Part shown: piece after piece, positions 53,765-63,492 of the stretch
How positions within the stretch are numbered: the stretch's first letter is position 1
Layout: each line of letters starts with the position of its first letter
Origin: Pontibacter flavimaris
Lineage (GTDB): Bacteria > Bacteroidota > Bacteroidia > Cytophagales > Hymenobacteraceae
Length of the DNA: 64,000 nt
Direction of reading: 5' to 3'
Assembly: GCF_001907195.1 (NCBI RefSeq)
Contig: NZ_LVWA01000004.1
Coordinates: forward strand, 248,001 to 312,000
Made by a program: the position numbers and the translations under genes
The notes under the pieces: generated by a model
Databases searched by the model: none
What the model saw: the letters and a program-made list of their open reading frames with translations, nothing else
What the model was told of the DNA's origin: nothing

Positions 53765-54556
53765 TTAAGGGTTTCCGTACATATTTGACTCACCGCCATC
53801 AATCGCTATGGTCTGGCCGTTTACATAAGAGGCGGCTTCGCTTAACAGAAATGCCACTACTTTGGCTACTTCTTCGGGCAAGCCCAGGCGCCTGGTCGGG
53901 TTTCGTTGGGCATAGTCGGCTTCGGCGGCTTTAGGGTCATCGGGGTTTACTTCTCTGAAGGCTTCGGCCACCATAGGCGTAAGTATGGCACCCGGTGCAA
54001 TGGCGTTGGTTATGATCCCATCTTTACCATATTCAAGGGCCGCGTTTTTTGTCATGCCGGACACGGCGTGCTTGCTGGCAACATAGGCTACCTGGTTTAG
54101 TACGCCCCGTATGCCTCCTACTGAGGCCACATTTACAATGCGCCCATACTTTTGCTTCTGCATCACCGGAATGACATAGCGCATGCCGTAATAAACACCC
54201 ATCAGGTTAATATCGATCACCTTCTTGAAAACATCGATATCGTACTCGATCATCGGTGCCTGCTTGCCCTCGATCCCGGCGTTATTGTAGAGCCCATCTA
54301 TGCGGCCAAATGCTTTCTCGGTTTCAGAAACGTACTTTTTAACGTCTTCTTCCTTGGATGCATCGCCTACTACCGTAATAATCTTTGCTGAAGAGAATTC
54401 TTTGCTCAGGTCGTTAGCCGTATCCGAAAGCTGGTCTTTGTTGAAATCCATCAAGGTAAGGTTTGCCCCTTGGCTCGCCAGCTCTTTTGCTGCCGCCAGC
54501 CCCAGCCCCATGGCAGCGCCGGTGATAATAATAGATTTCTGATCGAATGTTTTCAT
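53765..54556 (-). CDS. SDR-family oxidoreductase
   Basis: The 263-residue protein is a classical SDR: TGAAMGLGLAAAKEL (about 12-26), LYNNAGIEGKQ, the catalytic serine in VNVASVGG and YVASKHAVSGM, ending YVNGQTIAIDGGESN. It is a different subfamily from the SDR at 50861, with only general similarity. The substrate is unknown. Codon use here is less GC-rich than in flanking genes. Confidence 0.9.
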   Translation of the reverse strand: MKTFDQKSIIITGAAMGLGLAAAKELASQGANLTLMDFNKDQLSDTANDLSKEFSSAKIITVVGDASKEEDVKKYVSETEKAFGRIDGLYNNAGIEGKQAPMIEYDIDVFKKVIDINLMGVYYGMRYVIPVMQKQKYGRIVNVASVGGIRGVLNQVAYVASKHAVSGMTKNAALEYGKDGIITNAIAPGAILTPMVAEAFREVNPDDPKAAEADYAQRNPTRRLGLPEEVAKVVAFLLSEAASYVNGQTIAIDGGESNMYGNP

Positions 54557-54771
54557 TGTGGTTTATAGTTAAGTGTAGAACTCAGTAAGTATGGCAGGCC
54601 TCTGATTTCTGCTTTTCAGAAGTACAGTGTAGAAGCCCGAAAAATAACTTGGGTGATGAAGGAAAGCAGGGAAGTGTGAACTAGGAATTATACGGCGGAA
54701 GGCAGGTTTCCGCTAAAGCCACCTATAGTTGGACGTTTGGAGAGTAGGGTTGCGCAGCTATGGTAACATTC

Positions 54772-54916
54772 ATCCCGCAAGTTTGAGCGTAGCGGTAACT
54801 TATGGGGAAGTATGGGGCCAGTTTGCAACTGGCAAAAGTATGAACATGAAAAAAGCCAGTTACAAACTGGCTTCAAAGTATAACCACAAGTTGCGCTGGC
54901 GCTAAACTTGCGGGAT
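54772..54916. repeat. 145-bp inverted-repeat element (MITE-like)
   Basis: The ends ATCCCGCAAGTTTGAGCG and CGCTAAACTTGCGGGAT are inverted partners at 17 bases, with one extra G on the left. Between them lie two hairpins with the same arms, GCCAGTT/AACTGGC, at 54817-54833 and 54855-54871. The right end stops two bases before the HEPN gene's stop codon. The second hairpin supplies the gene's terminator. I see no target-site duplication. Confidence 0.7.
54849..54873 (-). terminator. Terminator of the HEPN-like gene
   Basis: A perfect stem AAGCCAGTT/AACTGGCTT (loop ACA) is followed on the minus strand by TTTTTTC. It lies within the 145-bp element. Confidence 0.85.
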
Positions 54917-54918
54917 AA

Positions 54919-55488
54919 TTAAAGATGTTTTAAAATCTTCTTGTTAATAGTATCATCAATCCTATTAACAACCTTTAAAATCCAACTCGGTAATCTATCA
55001 CATTCAAGAAGAACATTTAACCATAATTTATTTTCTTCTACTGTACAATCGAGTTCATGGAACAAATTTTTTATTTTCTTAGGATACTTCCCTCCATCTT
55101 CAAACTTCCCTTTATAATGCACGACTTCATTTCTTATAAAGATTATCATTTCAAATGATTGAAAAGGTTCTTTAGAGCTATCCCAAGAATTTTCATTTAG
55201 AAGTATGCATAAAAGGTTAAACTTTTCTATTACTGAAATCTTTCTTTGTACATCTGTGACAGCTTTTATTGAAGAGTGAAGTTTCGTCCTAGTATCAATC
55301 TCAAAAACAGCAATGAACTCATTAATTTTAGCCTCAATGTAGGTAACAGCATATAGAATGGCTGTTAAGTTCTTCTGATGTATAGATAGGAAATCCGTAA
55401 CTTGGGATGGGGTAGTAATAGAATTCGCAATGCTTTCTAAACCAACTATAAATTGGCTGCTCAAGTTGTATCTCTGTTTTGTTCCCAT
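54919..55488 (-). CDS. Low-GC HEPN-like protein, probably horizontally acquired
   Basis: The 189-residue protein is AT-rich and uses AAA, AAT, TTT and ATT codons unlike the neighbours. It contains IIFIRNEVVHYKGKF, with Arg119 and His124 spaced as Rx4H, the signature of HEPN ribonucleases. The alpha-helical prediction around it fits. HEPN domains occur in toxins of toxin-antitoxin and abortive-infection systems. No antitoxin is adjacent. It could also be a non-catalytic cell-division or nucleotide-binding adaptor. The family assignment is an inference from this motif alone. Confidence 0.6.
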   Translation of the reverse strand: MGTKQRYNLSSQFIVGLESIANSITTPSQVTDFLSIHQKNLTAILYAVTYIEAKINEFIAVFEIDTRTKLHSSIKAVTDVQRKISVIEKFNLLCILLNENSWDSSKEPFQSFEMIIFIRNEVVHYKGKFEDGGKYPKKIKNLFHELDCTVEENKLWLNVLLECDRLPSWILKVVNRIDDTINKKILKHL

Positions 55489-55557
55489 TTAAAGCTATTT
55501 ACTTTAAATGTACTAAATAACCTTAAATTCTTAGATTGATTAACTATAATCAAAACA

Positions 55558-55589
55558 AAAAAAGCAGCCCCAATCGGAGCTGCTTTTCC
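55558..55589 (-). terminator. Terminator of fumC
   Basis: AAAAGCAGC and GCTGCTTTT arms with flanking A-run and T-run. On the minus strand it is followed by TTTTTTTG. It lies about 25 bases past the fumC stop. Confidence 0.8.
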
Positions 55590-55611
55590 TTTATCTGTTA
55601 AACTATAGTTC

Positions 55612-57009
55612 TTACTTCTTCAAGCTGCCGATCATGTCTTCCGGCTTCACCCACTCGTCGTATTGCTCGCTTGTCAACAAATCAAGGGCGATAGCTGCCT
55701 GGCGAAGAGTTGTACCTTCTTTGTGGGCTTTCTTCGCGATCTTGGCGGCGTTGTCGTAACCGATGTGCGGGTTAAGGGCTGTTACCAGCATCAGCGAGTT
55801 CTCTAAGTTCTCTTTGATCTTCGGATAATTTGGCTCTATACCTACCGCGCAATGCTTATCGAACGAGTCGCAGGCATCACCGATCAGCTGGGCGCTCATC
55901 AGCAGGTTAAAAATCATTACCGGTTTAAACACGTTCAGCTCGAAATGGCCGTTCATGCCACCAACCGAAATAGCCACATCGTTACCAATTACCTGCGCGC
56001 AAACCATTGTCATAGCTTCCGCCTGTGTTGGGTTTACTTTACCTGGCATGATAGAAGAACCCGGCTCATTTTCCGGGATTAGAATTTCAGCGATACCGGA
56101 ACGCGGGCCAGAAGCCAGTAAACGGATATCGTTCGCAATCTTCATCAGCGATACAGCCAGTTGCTTCAGTGCGCCAGATGTCTCAACGATAGCATCGTGT
56201 GCTGCAAGGGCTTCGAATTTGTTTGGAGCTGTGATAAACGTGTGGCCGGCAAACTGAGAGATCTTCTCGGCGACCAGTACATCGTAGCCAGCCGGTGTGT
56301 TAAGGCCTGTACCTACTGCAGAACCGCCAAGGGCCAGCGTGCTCAGGTGCTCCAGTGTGTTGCGAAGCGCTTTCATGCCATAGTCCAGCTGGGCTACGTA
56401 ACCTGAAAGCTCCTGACCCAGTGTAAGCGGCGTAGCATCCATCAGGTGCGTACGTCCGATCTTCACCACATCCATGAACTCTTCAGACTTGCTGTTCAGC
56501 GTGTCGCGTAGTTTTTTAACCAACGGCAGTGTGTGCTCTACCACTTTCTTGTAAGCGGCAATGTGCATGGCTGTCGGGAATGTGTCGTTAGAAGACTGCG
56601 ATTTGTTTACGTCGTCGTTCGGGTGGATCTTCTTTTTTTCGTCCATCAGGTTGCCGCCCAGCAATACGTGTGCGCGGTTAGCCACCACTTCGTTCACGTT
56701 CATGTTAGATTGCGTGCCCGAACCCGTCTGCCAAACTACCAGCGGAAACTCGTCAGCCAGTTTACCTTCCAGAATTTCATCGCAAACTTTACCGATTATC
56801 TCAGCTTTGTCCTGCGCCAGTACACCCAGCTCGGCATTAGCAAGAGCGGCCGACTTTTTAAGTATAGCAAAAGCTTCGATCACTTCCTTCGGCATTAACT
56901 GGCCACCGATGGTGAAGTTTTCTTTTGAGCGCTGCGTCTGGGCGCCCCAGTATTTGTCTGCAGGCACCTCTATAGGGCCCATCGTGTCTTTCTCTACGCG
57001 AACTTGCAT
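55612..57009 (-). CDS. fumC: Class II fumarate hydratase
   Basis: The product from the ATG at 57009 is 465 residues, the usual FumC length. The ORF to 57051 would begin at TTG and add 14 residues. Signatures are [19 protein letters not shown], the catalytic [15 protein letters not shown] (about 318-332) and the earlier [16 protein letters not shown]. It interconverts fumarate and malate. A -7 element is at 57049-57056. Confidence 0.96.
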   Translation of the reverse strand: MQVRVEKDTMGPIEVPADKYWGAQTQRSKENFTIGGQLMPKEVIEAFAILKKSAALANAELGVLAQDKAEIIGKVCDEILEGKLADEFPLVVWQTGSGTQSNMNVNEVVANRAHVLLGGNLMDEKKKIHPNDDVNKSQSSNDTFPTAMHIAAYKKVVEHTLPLVKKLRDTLNSKSEEFMDVVKIGRTHLMDATPLTLGQELSGYVAQLDYGMKALRNTLEHLSTLALGGSAVGTGLNTPAGYDVLVAEKISQFAGHTFITAPNKFEALAAHDAIVETSGALKQLAVSLMKIANDIRLLASGPRSGIAEILIPENEPGSSIMPGKVNPTQAEAMTMVCAQVIGNDVAISVGGMNGHFELNVFKPVMIFNLLMSAQLIGDACDSFDKHCAVGIEPNYPKIKENLENSLMLVTALNPHIGYDNAAKIAKKAHKEGTTLRQAAIALDLLTSEQYDEWVKPEDMIGSLKK

Positions 57010-57048
57010 ATCGTTTATACTTAGGTTAAAAGGATTATCTGTACGTGG

Positions 57049-57056
57049 CAAAACTA
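57049..57056 (-). promoter_or_regulatory. -7 element for fumC
   Basis: The minus strand reads TAGTTTTG about 40 bases upstream of the ATG at 57009. Confidence 0.45.
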
Positions 57057-57269
57057 TAAAATATTCCGCAAACAGGCTTTTAGAGCAAGAGAGTTTTGTG
57101 AAGAGACTGAAAAGTCATGTTCCGGGCGGATTTTCCCGTTTCTGCGGCACCGGGTCTAACCACCCCTGCTCCTTCCCTGAAACAAGTCCAGGATCCGAGA
57201 CTTGTCCACGGAGGGGAGTCTGTAATTACTGCTACTGAAGTATAAGTTTCATTTCTACAGTTATCGCGC

Positions 57270-57289
57270 GGACAGGTCGTGACCTGTCC
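57270..57289. repeat. Perfect 9-bp palindrome
   Basis: GGACAGGTC and GACCTGTCC flank GT. Such a sequence is a common type of intergenic palindromic repeat, but only one copy is seen in this window. Confidence 0.55.
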
Positions 57290-57591
57290 CTACAAAGTAC
57301 GAGCTCACTCCTGGCCTTATCACCCCTCCCCAACCCTCCCCCTCCTTGTCTAAGGAGGGAAGTTTTGTTCAAGTTATATAACAGCGGCTATCGAATCTGA
57401 TCCCAGTCCTTGGGTTGAGCGCCTTGTGAGATCCGGTGCCCGTCAAGGGCAGCCGTAGCGCAGCGGAGGCAGGAGGGAACACAGCGCGATGCCAAAGGAC
57501 GAGCCCTCTCGGGCTTGAGAGCACCAAAGCCAGAGATGAAACAGTGGGTTTGTGGGAACTACAGGATCAGCGGCGGTTAGCAAGTATAGCT

Positions 57592-57906
57592 TGTTTCAAG
57601 TTAAAGGAAGCTGCGGTTAAGAAAGTATAAGCTGAAGTATAAAGTATAAGGCACAAGCGGACGCCCCGAAATGCTCCGGGACTTTCAGCTTGCGCCAGAG
57701 AAGTCTGAAGTATAGCCCAAGTATAAAGTATGGCTCTGTGAGCCAGTTGAGTTGCAAACCCAACGAATAAAGGGACACGGGCTGCAAGCCCGCGCCAGCG
57801 GAAGTATAAACTGGTATGTATGCAAGTATAAAAGTATGGCTTACGCGCTCAGAAGACCCGGAACAGTACGATACCAGAAAGGCAGGATATTAAAGTATAA
57901 AGTATA
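57592..57906. repeat. Array of AAGTATA words within REP-like spacer
   Basis: AAGTATA begins at 57592, 57623, 57635, 57642, 57708, 57719, 57802, 57824, 57893 and 57900, ten copies in one orientation. GC-rich hairpin-like segments lie between them: ACAAGCGGACGC...GCTTGCGCC near 57650-57700 and GCAAGCCCGCGCCAGCGG near 57784-57801. Confidence 0.78.
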
Positions 57907-57913
57907 GCTCCCC

Positions 57914-58630
57914 TTACCGGATCACCCGAAGCCCTGATTTTTCGGCCAGCAGCGCGATCATCTCCAGTTGTGCCGGCTTCAGGTAGGTTGTGTTAAAGTT
58001 GGTCTGGTCGGTAAAAGTTACCAGGTACTCCCCCTCAACGCCCAGGTAATGTATGCTTTCAATCTCCTGCATGGTATAGGTCCGTTTCTCCAGCAGCATG
58101 TTCGTTATCTCGATACTGTCCTCGTCTATGGCTACGTGCCAGCGCATGGCAACCCAGGCAATCACTATAGATACCAGCAGCATTACCGCCAGCAGCAGGT
58201 TGTAGATGCGGTTGGAGTTCCTGCCTTCCAGGCGGACCATGTACTTTCTGTACAGCTCCTGCTCCTGGCCCAGCAGCGTGTCCTGCACCAGGCGCAGTGG
58301 AAAAACGGCCAGCGTGAGGCCCATCAGCAGGCCGGGCGCAAAAAGGGCCCTGAAGTTAGGCGTAAGCACATGCAGGTGCTCTTTGGAGGCATGGATGATG
58401 CTGGCAATGATGGCCAGCAGGCCAGCGCTTAAAACCGACAGCACACAGGCGAAAAAGAAGTAGGCGACCGTGAGTTTCAGTTCCTTCTTCTGCATGTATT
58501 TCACCTCCGCGACCGTCATGGCGTCCTCGTGCTCCACCGGGGAAAGGCGGCGCAGCGCGTATCGTACCACCGGCAGCAGCACGGCTACGGCAAACAGGGC
58601 AATCAGCAGGCTTTTTAGTGTCTCGAGCAT
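57914..58630 (-). CDS. Membrane protein, unknown function
   Basis: The product from the ATG at 58630 is 238 residues. The ORF to a TTG at 58639 adds three residues. It has about four membrane helices (roughly 8-25, 55-80, 90-112, 150-170) and a soluble C-terminus with ESIHYLGVEGEYLVTFTDQTNFNTTYLKPAQLEMI. It resembles membrane PH-domain-like hypotheticals, but I assign no family. The TACCTTTG element at 58649-58656 is its likely promoter. Confidence 0.75.
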   Translation of the reverse strand: MLETLKSLLIALFAVAVLLPVVRYALRRLSPVEHEDAMTVAEVKYMQKKELKLTVAYFFFACVLSVLSAGLLAIIASIIHASKEHLHVLTPNFRALFAPGLLMGLTLAVFPLRLVQDTLLGQEQELYRKYMVRLEGRNSNRIYNLLLAVMLLVSIVIAWVAMRWHVAIDEDSIEITNMLLEKRTYTMQEIESIHYLGVEGEYLVTFTDQTNFNTTYLKPAQLEMIALLAEKSGLRVIR

Positions 58631-58648
58631 AGGGGGCAATTAAAAACC

Positions 58649-58656
58649 CAAAGGTA
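58649..58656 (-). promoter_or_regulatory. -7 element for the membrane-protein gene
   Basis: The minus strand reads TACCTTTG (TAnnTTTG) about 19 bases before the ATG at 58630, implying a short leader. Confidence 0.5.
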
Positions 58657-59001
58657 ACATCCTATCCGCAAATTCCGATACATATTGTCCCCGCACCCAT
58701 GCCTGCCGCCCCACCCTCTTTGCACGCCCCGTAAAACGTCACATTCTAACCCCATGGCAAAAGAAAGGCCGCACAGCGCTCGCTTCTAAAGTATGAAGGC
58801 AGCCTGCAAGCAGCGGCGGCAAACATCAGGGCAGGCCCACTGTTGTCTTCGGCAGGCTGTGCAGGACCCGGTTTATACCTGCTTTATACATTGTACATAT
58901 TAAAATAGTAACAAAAGTATGAGGCATGGGTGCTGATGGGGTTATTCTTGTTCTTTGCACCTTCTGCCCGCGTTTTGCCGGGTGTTATTGAACTTTTTGT
59001 G

Positions 59002-59032
59002 TTGGCAGATGGCTTAGTTTTTTATACATTTG
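59002..59032 (+). promoter_or_regulatory. Promoter of the histidine kinase
   Basis: TTG (59002-59004), a 20-base spacer and TACATTTG (59025-59032) match the Bacteroidota -33/-7 consensus well. The leader would be about 72 bases. Confidence 0.7.
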
Positions 59033-59109
59033 AAGAAGAACATACGTTACCGGATCCGTACAAATGGCGATGGCCTTGACAGCCGCCTCCCGGTGTTAAC
59101 TCAGAATAT

Positions 59110-62028
59110 ATGAAACTTGCCAGGCTGGCTTCTTTTGTAAGAGACTACTTTATAGCGATTTTCTCCTTTCTGCTCATCTTTCTGCTCACTCTTTTTACCT
59201 ACACAGAAACCAAGAAGAAGTCAGACGAGCGAAGCGCTAAACTGTTCTCTATGCGCACCGCGCAGGTGACAGAGGCCATTGACAAGCGCATGCGCGACTA
59301 CATCCAGATACTGCTTGGGGGCAAGGCCATGTTTGTTTCCTCCGACACCGTGACCCGCCAGGACTGGAAAAGCTACTACGAAACCCTGAAGCTGGAAGAG
59401 AGCTACCCGGGCCTGCAGGGCTTTGGCTATACCCATGTGGTAAGGCCAGAGGAGATGGAGCAGCACGTGAGCCAGATACGCCGCGAGGGGTTTGCGAACT
59501 ACAGCATCACGCCCGAGGGCAAACGCGATCTGTACACCTCCATTGTTTTCCTGGAGCCTTTTACCGGCCGCAACCTGCGCGCCTTCGGCTATGATATGTA
59601 CAGCGAGCCCGTGCGCCAGTCGGCCATGCGTATTGCCCGCGACACCAGGCACCCAACGCTGTCGGGGAAGGTGCGGCTGGTGCAGGAAACAGGCCAGGAC
59701 GAGCAGGCCGGCTTCCTGATCTACCTGCCTGTGTACCAGAACAACGCGGAGCCGGAGTCCATTAAGGAGCGCCAGCAGCTTATCAAAGGCTTCGTGTACA
59801 GCCCCTTCCGGGCCAAAGACCTGATGAACTCGGTGCTCACCCACAGCTTTGACGACATCGACGTGGAGCTATACGATGGCAGCGAGCCCTCTAAGGAGAA
59901 CCTGCTCTTTGCCACAGGGCCCCAATTATACTTTGGCAGCGACGGCCGCGAGCACAGCAACCTGAGCACCATCACCATTGGCAACCATACCTGGCGCCTG
60001 TATGTCTCGGCAAAAGATAACTTTGGCCGCACCGCCGAGTCGGACCTGCCCTACTTTATACTTTTGGGCGGCAGCATCATCAGCCTGCTCATGTTCTTCA
60101 TCATCTGGTCGCTCTCCAACACGCGGCGCTCCAACAGCCTGAAGCAAACCATTACCGATAACGCGACTGCTGCCCTGTTTATACTTGACTCGAAGGGCTA
60201 CTGCACGTTTATGAACCCGGCCGCCGAGGAAATGACCGGCTACACCCTGGAGGACATGCGCAAGAGGACGCTGCACGAGATCATGCACTACAAGCACCCG
60301 GACGGCTCGCCTTTTCGGGCGGAAGACTGCCCGATGCACGGCGCCCTGGTCAACGTAACCCCATTGCGGGGCTATGAGGATATGTTTATCCGCAAGGATG
60401 GTACTTTCTTCAACGTGTCGTGCTCTGTACAGCCAATGGGGGAGAGCGGCAGCGGGAGCTTTGCCATTATAGAGGTGCGCGACATTACCGACGAGAAGCA
60501 GGCGCAGCAGGCCATTATCGAGAGCGAGGCCCGCTTCCGCACCATGGCCGACAATGCCCCGGTAATGATCAAGATCATGGACGATGCCACCAACTTCATG
60601 TACGTGAACAAGCAGTGGCTCGACTTTACGGGCTACAGCTTCGAGGACACGATCAACATGAGCTGGAAAGAGGTGGTGCACCCGGATGACGTGGATAGGA
60701 AGGAGGCTATAACCCTGCAGGCGATAAAAGACCACAGCCCGTTCCGGCTGGAGTTCAGGATGCGCCGCTTTGATGGCGAGTACCGCTGGGTAGTAGCTAC
60801 CAACACGCCGCGCTTCGGGGCCAATGACGAGTTCCAGGGCTACATCGGCTCCTTGATTGATATTACCGAGATAAAGGAGGCGGAGCGCAAGGTAAAGCAG
60901 AACGCGGAGCTGCTGCAGAAGCTGTTCCTGGAGGTGCCGGCGGTGGTAGGCCTGGTGCGGGCCCAGGATTTCCAGTATGTGCTGGCCAACCCGGAGTACC
61001 GCAAACTGTACGGCAACCGCCCGCTGGTGGGCAAAACCATTTACGAGGCTCACTCCGAGGAGGAGGGACAGGGCTTCTTCAACCGTCTGGAGCAGGTCTT
61101 CGAGACGGGCATACCGTTCGTGGGCAACGAGGTGTCTACCGCCATCGACCGCAGGAACAACGGCGAGCTGGTGTATGGCTACTTCAACCTGGTATACCAG
61201 CCGCTGGTGGACGAGCACGGCAAGATAGAGGCCGTGCTGCTGTTCGCCGTGGAGGTGACGGAGCTAGTGAATGCCCGTAAGGCGCTCCTGCTCACCAACG
61301 ACGAGCTGAGCGGCAAGAACAACGAGCTGCTGCGCATCAACAACGACCTCGACAGCTTCGTGTACACCGCCTCCCACGACCTGAAGTCGCCGATTGCCAA
61401 CATGGAGGGCCTTGTTACGCTGCTGCGCGACATCCTGCAGGGCAAGCTCAACGGTGAGGACATGCAGGTGCTGGACATGGTGCAGAACTCCATCAACAAG
61501 CTCAAGGGCACCATCGCCGATCTGGCCGAGATCACCAAGGTGCAGAAGGAGCTGCAGTCTGCCATGGAGCCGCTCAAATTTGAGCATATGCTGCACGACA
61601 TCACCTCCGACCTCGGGGCAGTGATGGAGGAGCACGGAGCCGTGCTGCACACGGACCTGCAGGTGAAGAACATCCTTTACGCCCGCAAGAACCTGCGCAG
61701 CATCATCTACAACCTGGTCAGCAACGCCATCAAGTATAAATCTCCGGACCGCAAACCGGAGATCAACCTCAGAACGTATAAGCAGGGCGAGTACGTGGTG
61801 CTGGAGGTGCAGGACAACGGCCTGGGCATTAAGAAGGAGCAGCAGCACAAGCTGTTTACCATGTTCAAGCGCCTGCACACGCACGTGGAGGGCACCGGCA
61901 TCGGCCTCTACATCGTGAAGCGCATCATAGAGAACAACGGCGGCAAGATAGAGGTGGAAAGCGAGCACAGCAAGGGCACTACCTTTAGAGTATACTTCAA
62001 ACAAGTACCCGTAGCGCAGGAAGTATAA
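59110..62028 (+). CDS. CHASE-PAS sensor histidine kinase
   Basis: The 972-residue protein has a membrane helix (about 14-33) and a periplasmic CHASE domain (about 70-260: GLQGFGYTHVV, FLEPFTGRNLRAFGYDMYSEP). A second helix is near 317-340. Three PAS domains follow (about 345-460, 465-600 and 605-720). The kinase domain has H-box SHDLKSP with His756, N-box NLVSNAIKYKSP, and G-boxes DNGLGI and GTGIGLYIVKRI. It senses a small extracellular ligand and transfers phosphate to a response regulator, which is not encoded nearby. No receiver domain is attached. Confidence 0.95.
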   Translation: MKLARLASFVRDYFIAIFSFLLIFLLTLFTYTETKKKSDERSAKLFSMRTAQVTEAIDKRMRDYIQILLGGKAMFVSSDTVTRQDWKSYYETLKLEESYPGLQGFGYTHVVRPEEMEQHVSQIRREGFANYSITPEGKRDLYTSIVFLEPFTGRNLRAFGYDMYSEPVRQSAMRIARDTRHPTLSGKVRLVQETGQDEQAGFLIYLPVYQNNAEPESIKERQQLIKGFVYSPFRAKDLMNSVLTHSFDDIDVELYDGSEPSKENLLFATGPQLYFGSDGREHSNLSTITIGNHTWRLYVSAKDNFGRTAESDLPYFILLGGSIISLLMFFIIWSLSNTRRSNSLKQTITDNATAALFILDSKGYCTFMNPAAEEMTGYTLEDMRKRTLHEIMHYKHPDGSPFRAEDCPMHGALVNVTPLRGYEDMFIRKDGTFFNVSCSVQPMGESGSGSFAIIEVRDITDEKQAQQAIIESEARFRTMADNAPVMIKIMDDATNFMYVNKQWLDFTGYSFEDTINMSWKEVVHPDDVDRKEAITLQAIKDHSPFRLEFRMRRFDGEYRWVVATNTPRFGANDEFQGYIGSLIDITEIKEAERKVKQNAELLQKLFLEVPAVVGLVRAQDFQYVLANPEYRKLYGNRPLVGKTIYEAHSEEEGQGFFNRLEQVFETGIPFVGNEVSTAIDRRNNGELVYGYFNLVYQPLVDEHGKIEAVLLFAVEVTELVNARKALLLTNDELSGKNNELLRINNDLDSFVYTASHDLKSPIANMEGLVTLLRDILQGKLNGEDMQVLDMVQNSINKLKGTIADLAEITKVQKELQSAMEPLKFEHMLHDITSDLGAVMEEHGAVLHTDLQVKNILYARKNLRSIIYNLVSNAIKYKSPDRKPEINLRTYKQGEYVVLEVQDNGLGIKKEQQHKLFTMFKRLHTHVEGTGIGLYIVKRIIENNGGKIEVESEHSKGTTFRVYFKQVPVAQEV

Positions 62029-62112
62029 TTTGGAGATATGGAGATGACTTCATGCTTTCAGCGTATCCTATAACCCGCCCATTCACTCAATCACTCATTC
62101 AAAATTAATCAA

Positions 62113-63492
62113 GTGGCTAAGATAAAGACATCCTACTTCTGTCAGAACTGCGGCGCCCAATCGGCTAAGTGGATCGGCAAGTGCCCGGCCTGCGGCGAGT
62201 GGAACACCTACGTGGAGGAAGTGGTGCAGCGCGAGGAGGTAACGCCCACCACCGCCTGGAAAGTGGGCAGCAGTTCGGCGCAGGTAGCCAACAAGCCCAA
62301 GCCCATTGCCGACATCAGCTATCAGGAGCAGCAGCGCGTCGTAACGCAGGACCAGGAGTTGAACCGGGTGCTGGGCGGCGGCATTGTGCCCGGCTCCATG
62401 GTATTGATCGGCGGCGAGCCGGGCATCGGCAAGAGCACGCTGATGCTGCAGATCGCCCTGAGCCTGCAGGGGCTGAAGGTGCTGTACGTGAGCGGCGAGG
62501 AGAGCGAGCAGCAGATAAAGATGCGCGCCGAGCGCCTCATGGCCCAAACCTCCGACTGCTTTATACTGACCGAGACCGGCACCCAGAACATCTTTAAGCA
62601 AATAGAGCTGGTGCGGCCGCAGGTGCTCATCATCGACTCCATCCAGACCCTCCACTCCTCTTTTATAGAGGCGGGCGCGGGCAGCGTGAGTCAGGTGCGC
62701 GAGTGCACTGCTGAGCTGCTCAAGTTTGCCAAAGAGAGCGGCACGCCGGTCTTCCTGATCGGCCACATCACTAAAGAGGGTAACTTGGCCGGGCCTAAGA
62801 TTCTGGAGCACATGGTAGACACGGTACTGCAGTTTGAGGGCGATCGCCACATGACTTACCGCATCCTGCGCACCACCAAAAACCGCTTCGGCTCCACCTC
62901 AGAGCTGGGTATTTACGAGATGATGGGCTCGGGCCTGCGTGAGGTGAGCAACCCGTCGGAGATCCTGATCTCGCAGCGCGAGGATGCCTTTAGCGGCATC
63001 AGTATAGGCGCCACGCTGGAGGGCAACCGCCCGCTGCTGATAGAGGTGCAGAGCCTGGTGAGCCCGGCCACCTATGGCACGCCGCAACGCACCAGCACCG
63101 GCTTCGATGCCAAGCGCCTGAACATGCTGCTGGCCGTGCTGGAGAAACGCGGCGGCTACCGCCTCGGTGCCCAGGACGTGTTCCTGAACATTGCCGGCGG
63201 CCTGAAAGTAGAGGACCCTGCGCTGGACCTGGCCGTGTGCGCCTCCATCCTCTCCTCTTTCGAGGACATGCCGATCTCCAACACCGCATGCTTTGCCGCT
63301 GAGGTGGGCCTGGGCGGTGAGGTGCGCGCCGTGAACCGCGTGGAGAACCGCATCACGGAGGCCGAGAAACTGGGCTTTACTGATATCTACATCTCCAAGT
63401 ACAACAAGAAAGGTGTGGATCTGAGCAAGTTCTCCATCAACGTGCATGCCTATGGGCGGTTGGAGGAGGTGTTCGCGAGTCTTTTCGGCTAG
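62113..63492 (+). CDS. radA: DNA repair protein RadA
   Basis: The 459-residue protein begins with a zinc finger CQNCG...CPACG (about 10-30). A RecA-like ATPase follows, with Walker A GGEPGIGKSTLM (about 98-109), and the RadA-specific KNRFGS at 256-261. A C-terminal Lon-like domain contains GGLKVEDPALDLAVCASILSS. It drives branch migration in homologous recombination. The start is GTG at 62113 (V-A-K-I-K-T-S-Y-F-C). It follows the kinase by 84 bases, and a strong terminator follows it. Confidence 0.96.
   Translation: MAKIKTSYFCQNCGAQSAKWIGKCPACGEWNTYVEEVVQREEVTPTTAWKVGSSSAQVANKPKPIADISYQEQQRVVTQDQELNRVLGGGIVPGSMVLIGGEPGIGKSTLMLQIALSLQGLKVLYVSGEESEQQIKMRAERLMAQTSDCFILTETGTQNIFKQIELVRPQVLIIDSIQTLHSSFIEAGAGSVSQVRECTAELLKFAKESGTPVFLIGHITKEGNLAGPKILEHMVDTVLQFEGDRHMTYRILRTTKNRFGSTSELGIYEMMGSGLREVSNPSEILISQREDAFSGISIGATLEGNRPLLIEVQSLVSPATYGTPQRTSTGFDAKRLNMLLAVLEKRGGYRLGAQDVFLNIAGGLKVEDPALDLAVCASILSSFEDMPISNTACFAAEVGLGGEVRAVNRVENRITEAEKLGFTDIYISKYNKKGVDLSKFSINVHAYGRLEEVFASLFG

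Larger units (their letters stand above)
57010..57913. other. 900-base repeat-rich spacer
   Basis: No credible gene is seen. It contains a palindrome at 57270-57289, a half-copy of the C-rich repeat at 57321-57360 and REP-like segments near 57650-57800. An array of AAGTATA words occupies 57592-57906. A stretch near 57430-57530 resembles the compositionally GC-rich neighbouring DNA but has no ORF. Confidence 0.7.
58631..59109. other. 480-base divergent spacer
   Basis: It lies between divergent genes and has promoters at both ends (58649 minus, 59002-59032 plus). The middle has a GC-rich stretch and no ORF of note. Confidence 0.6.
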
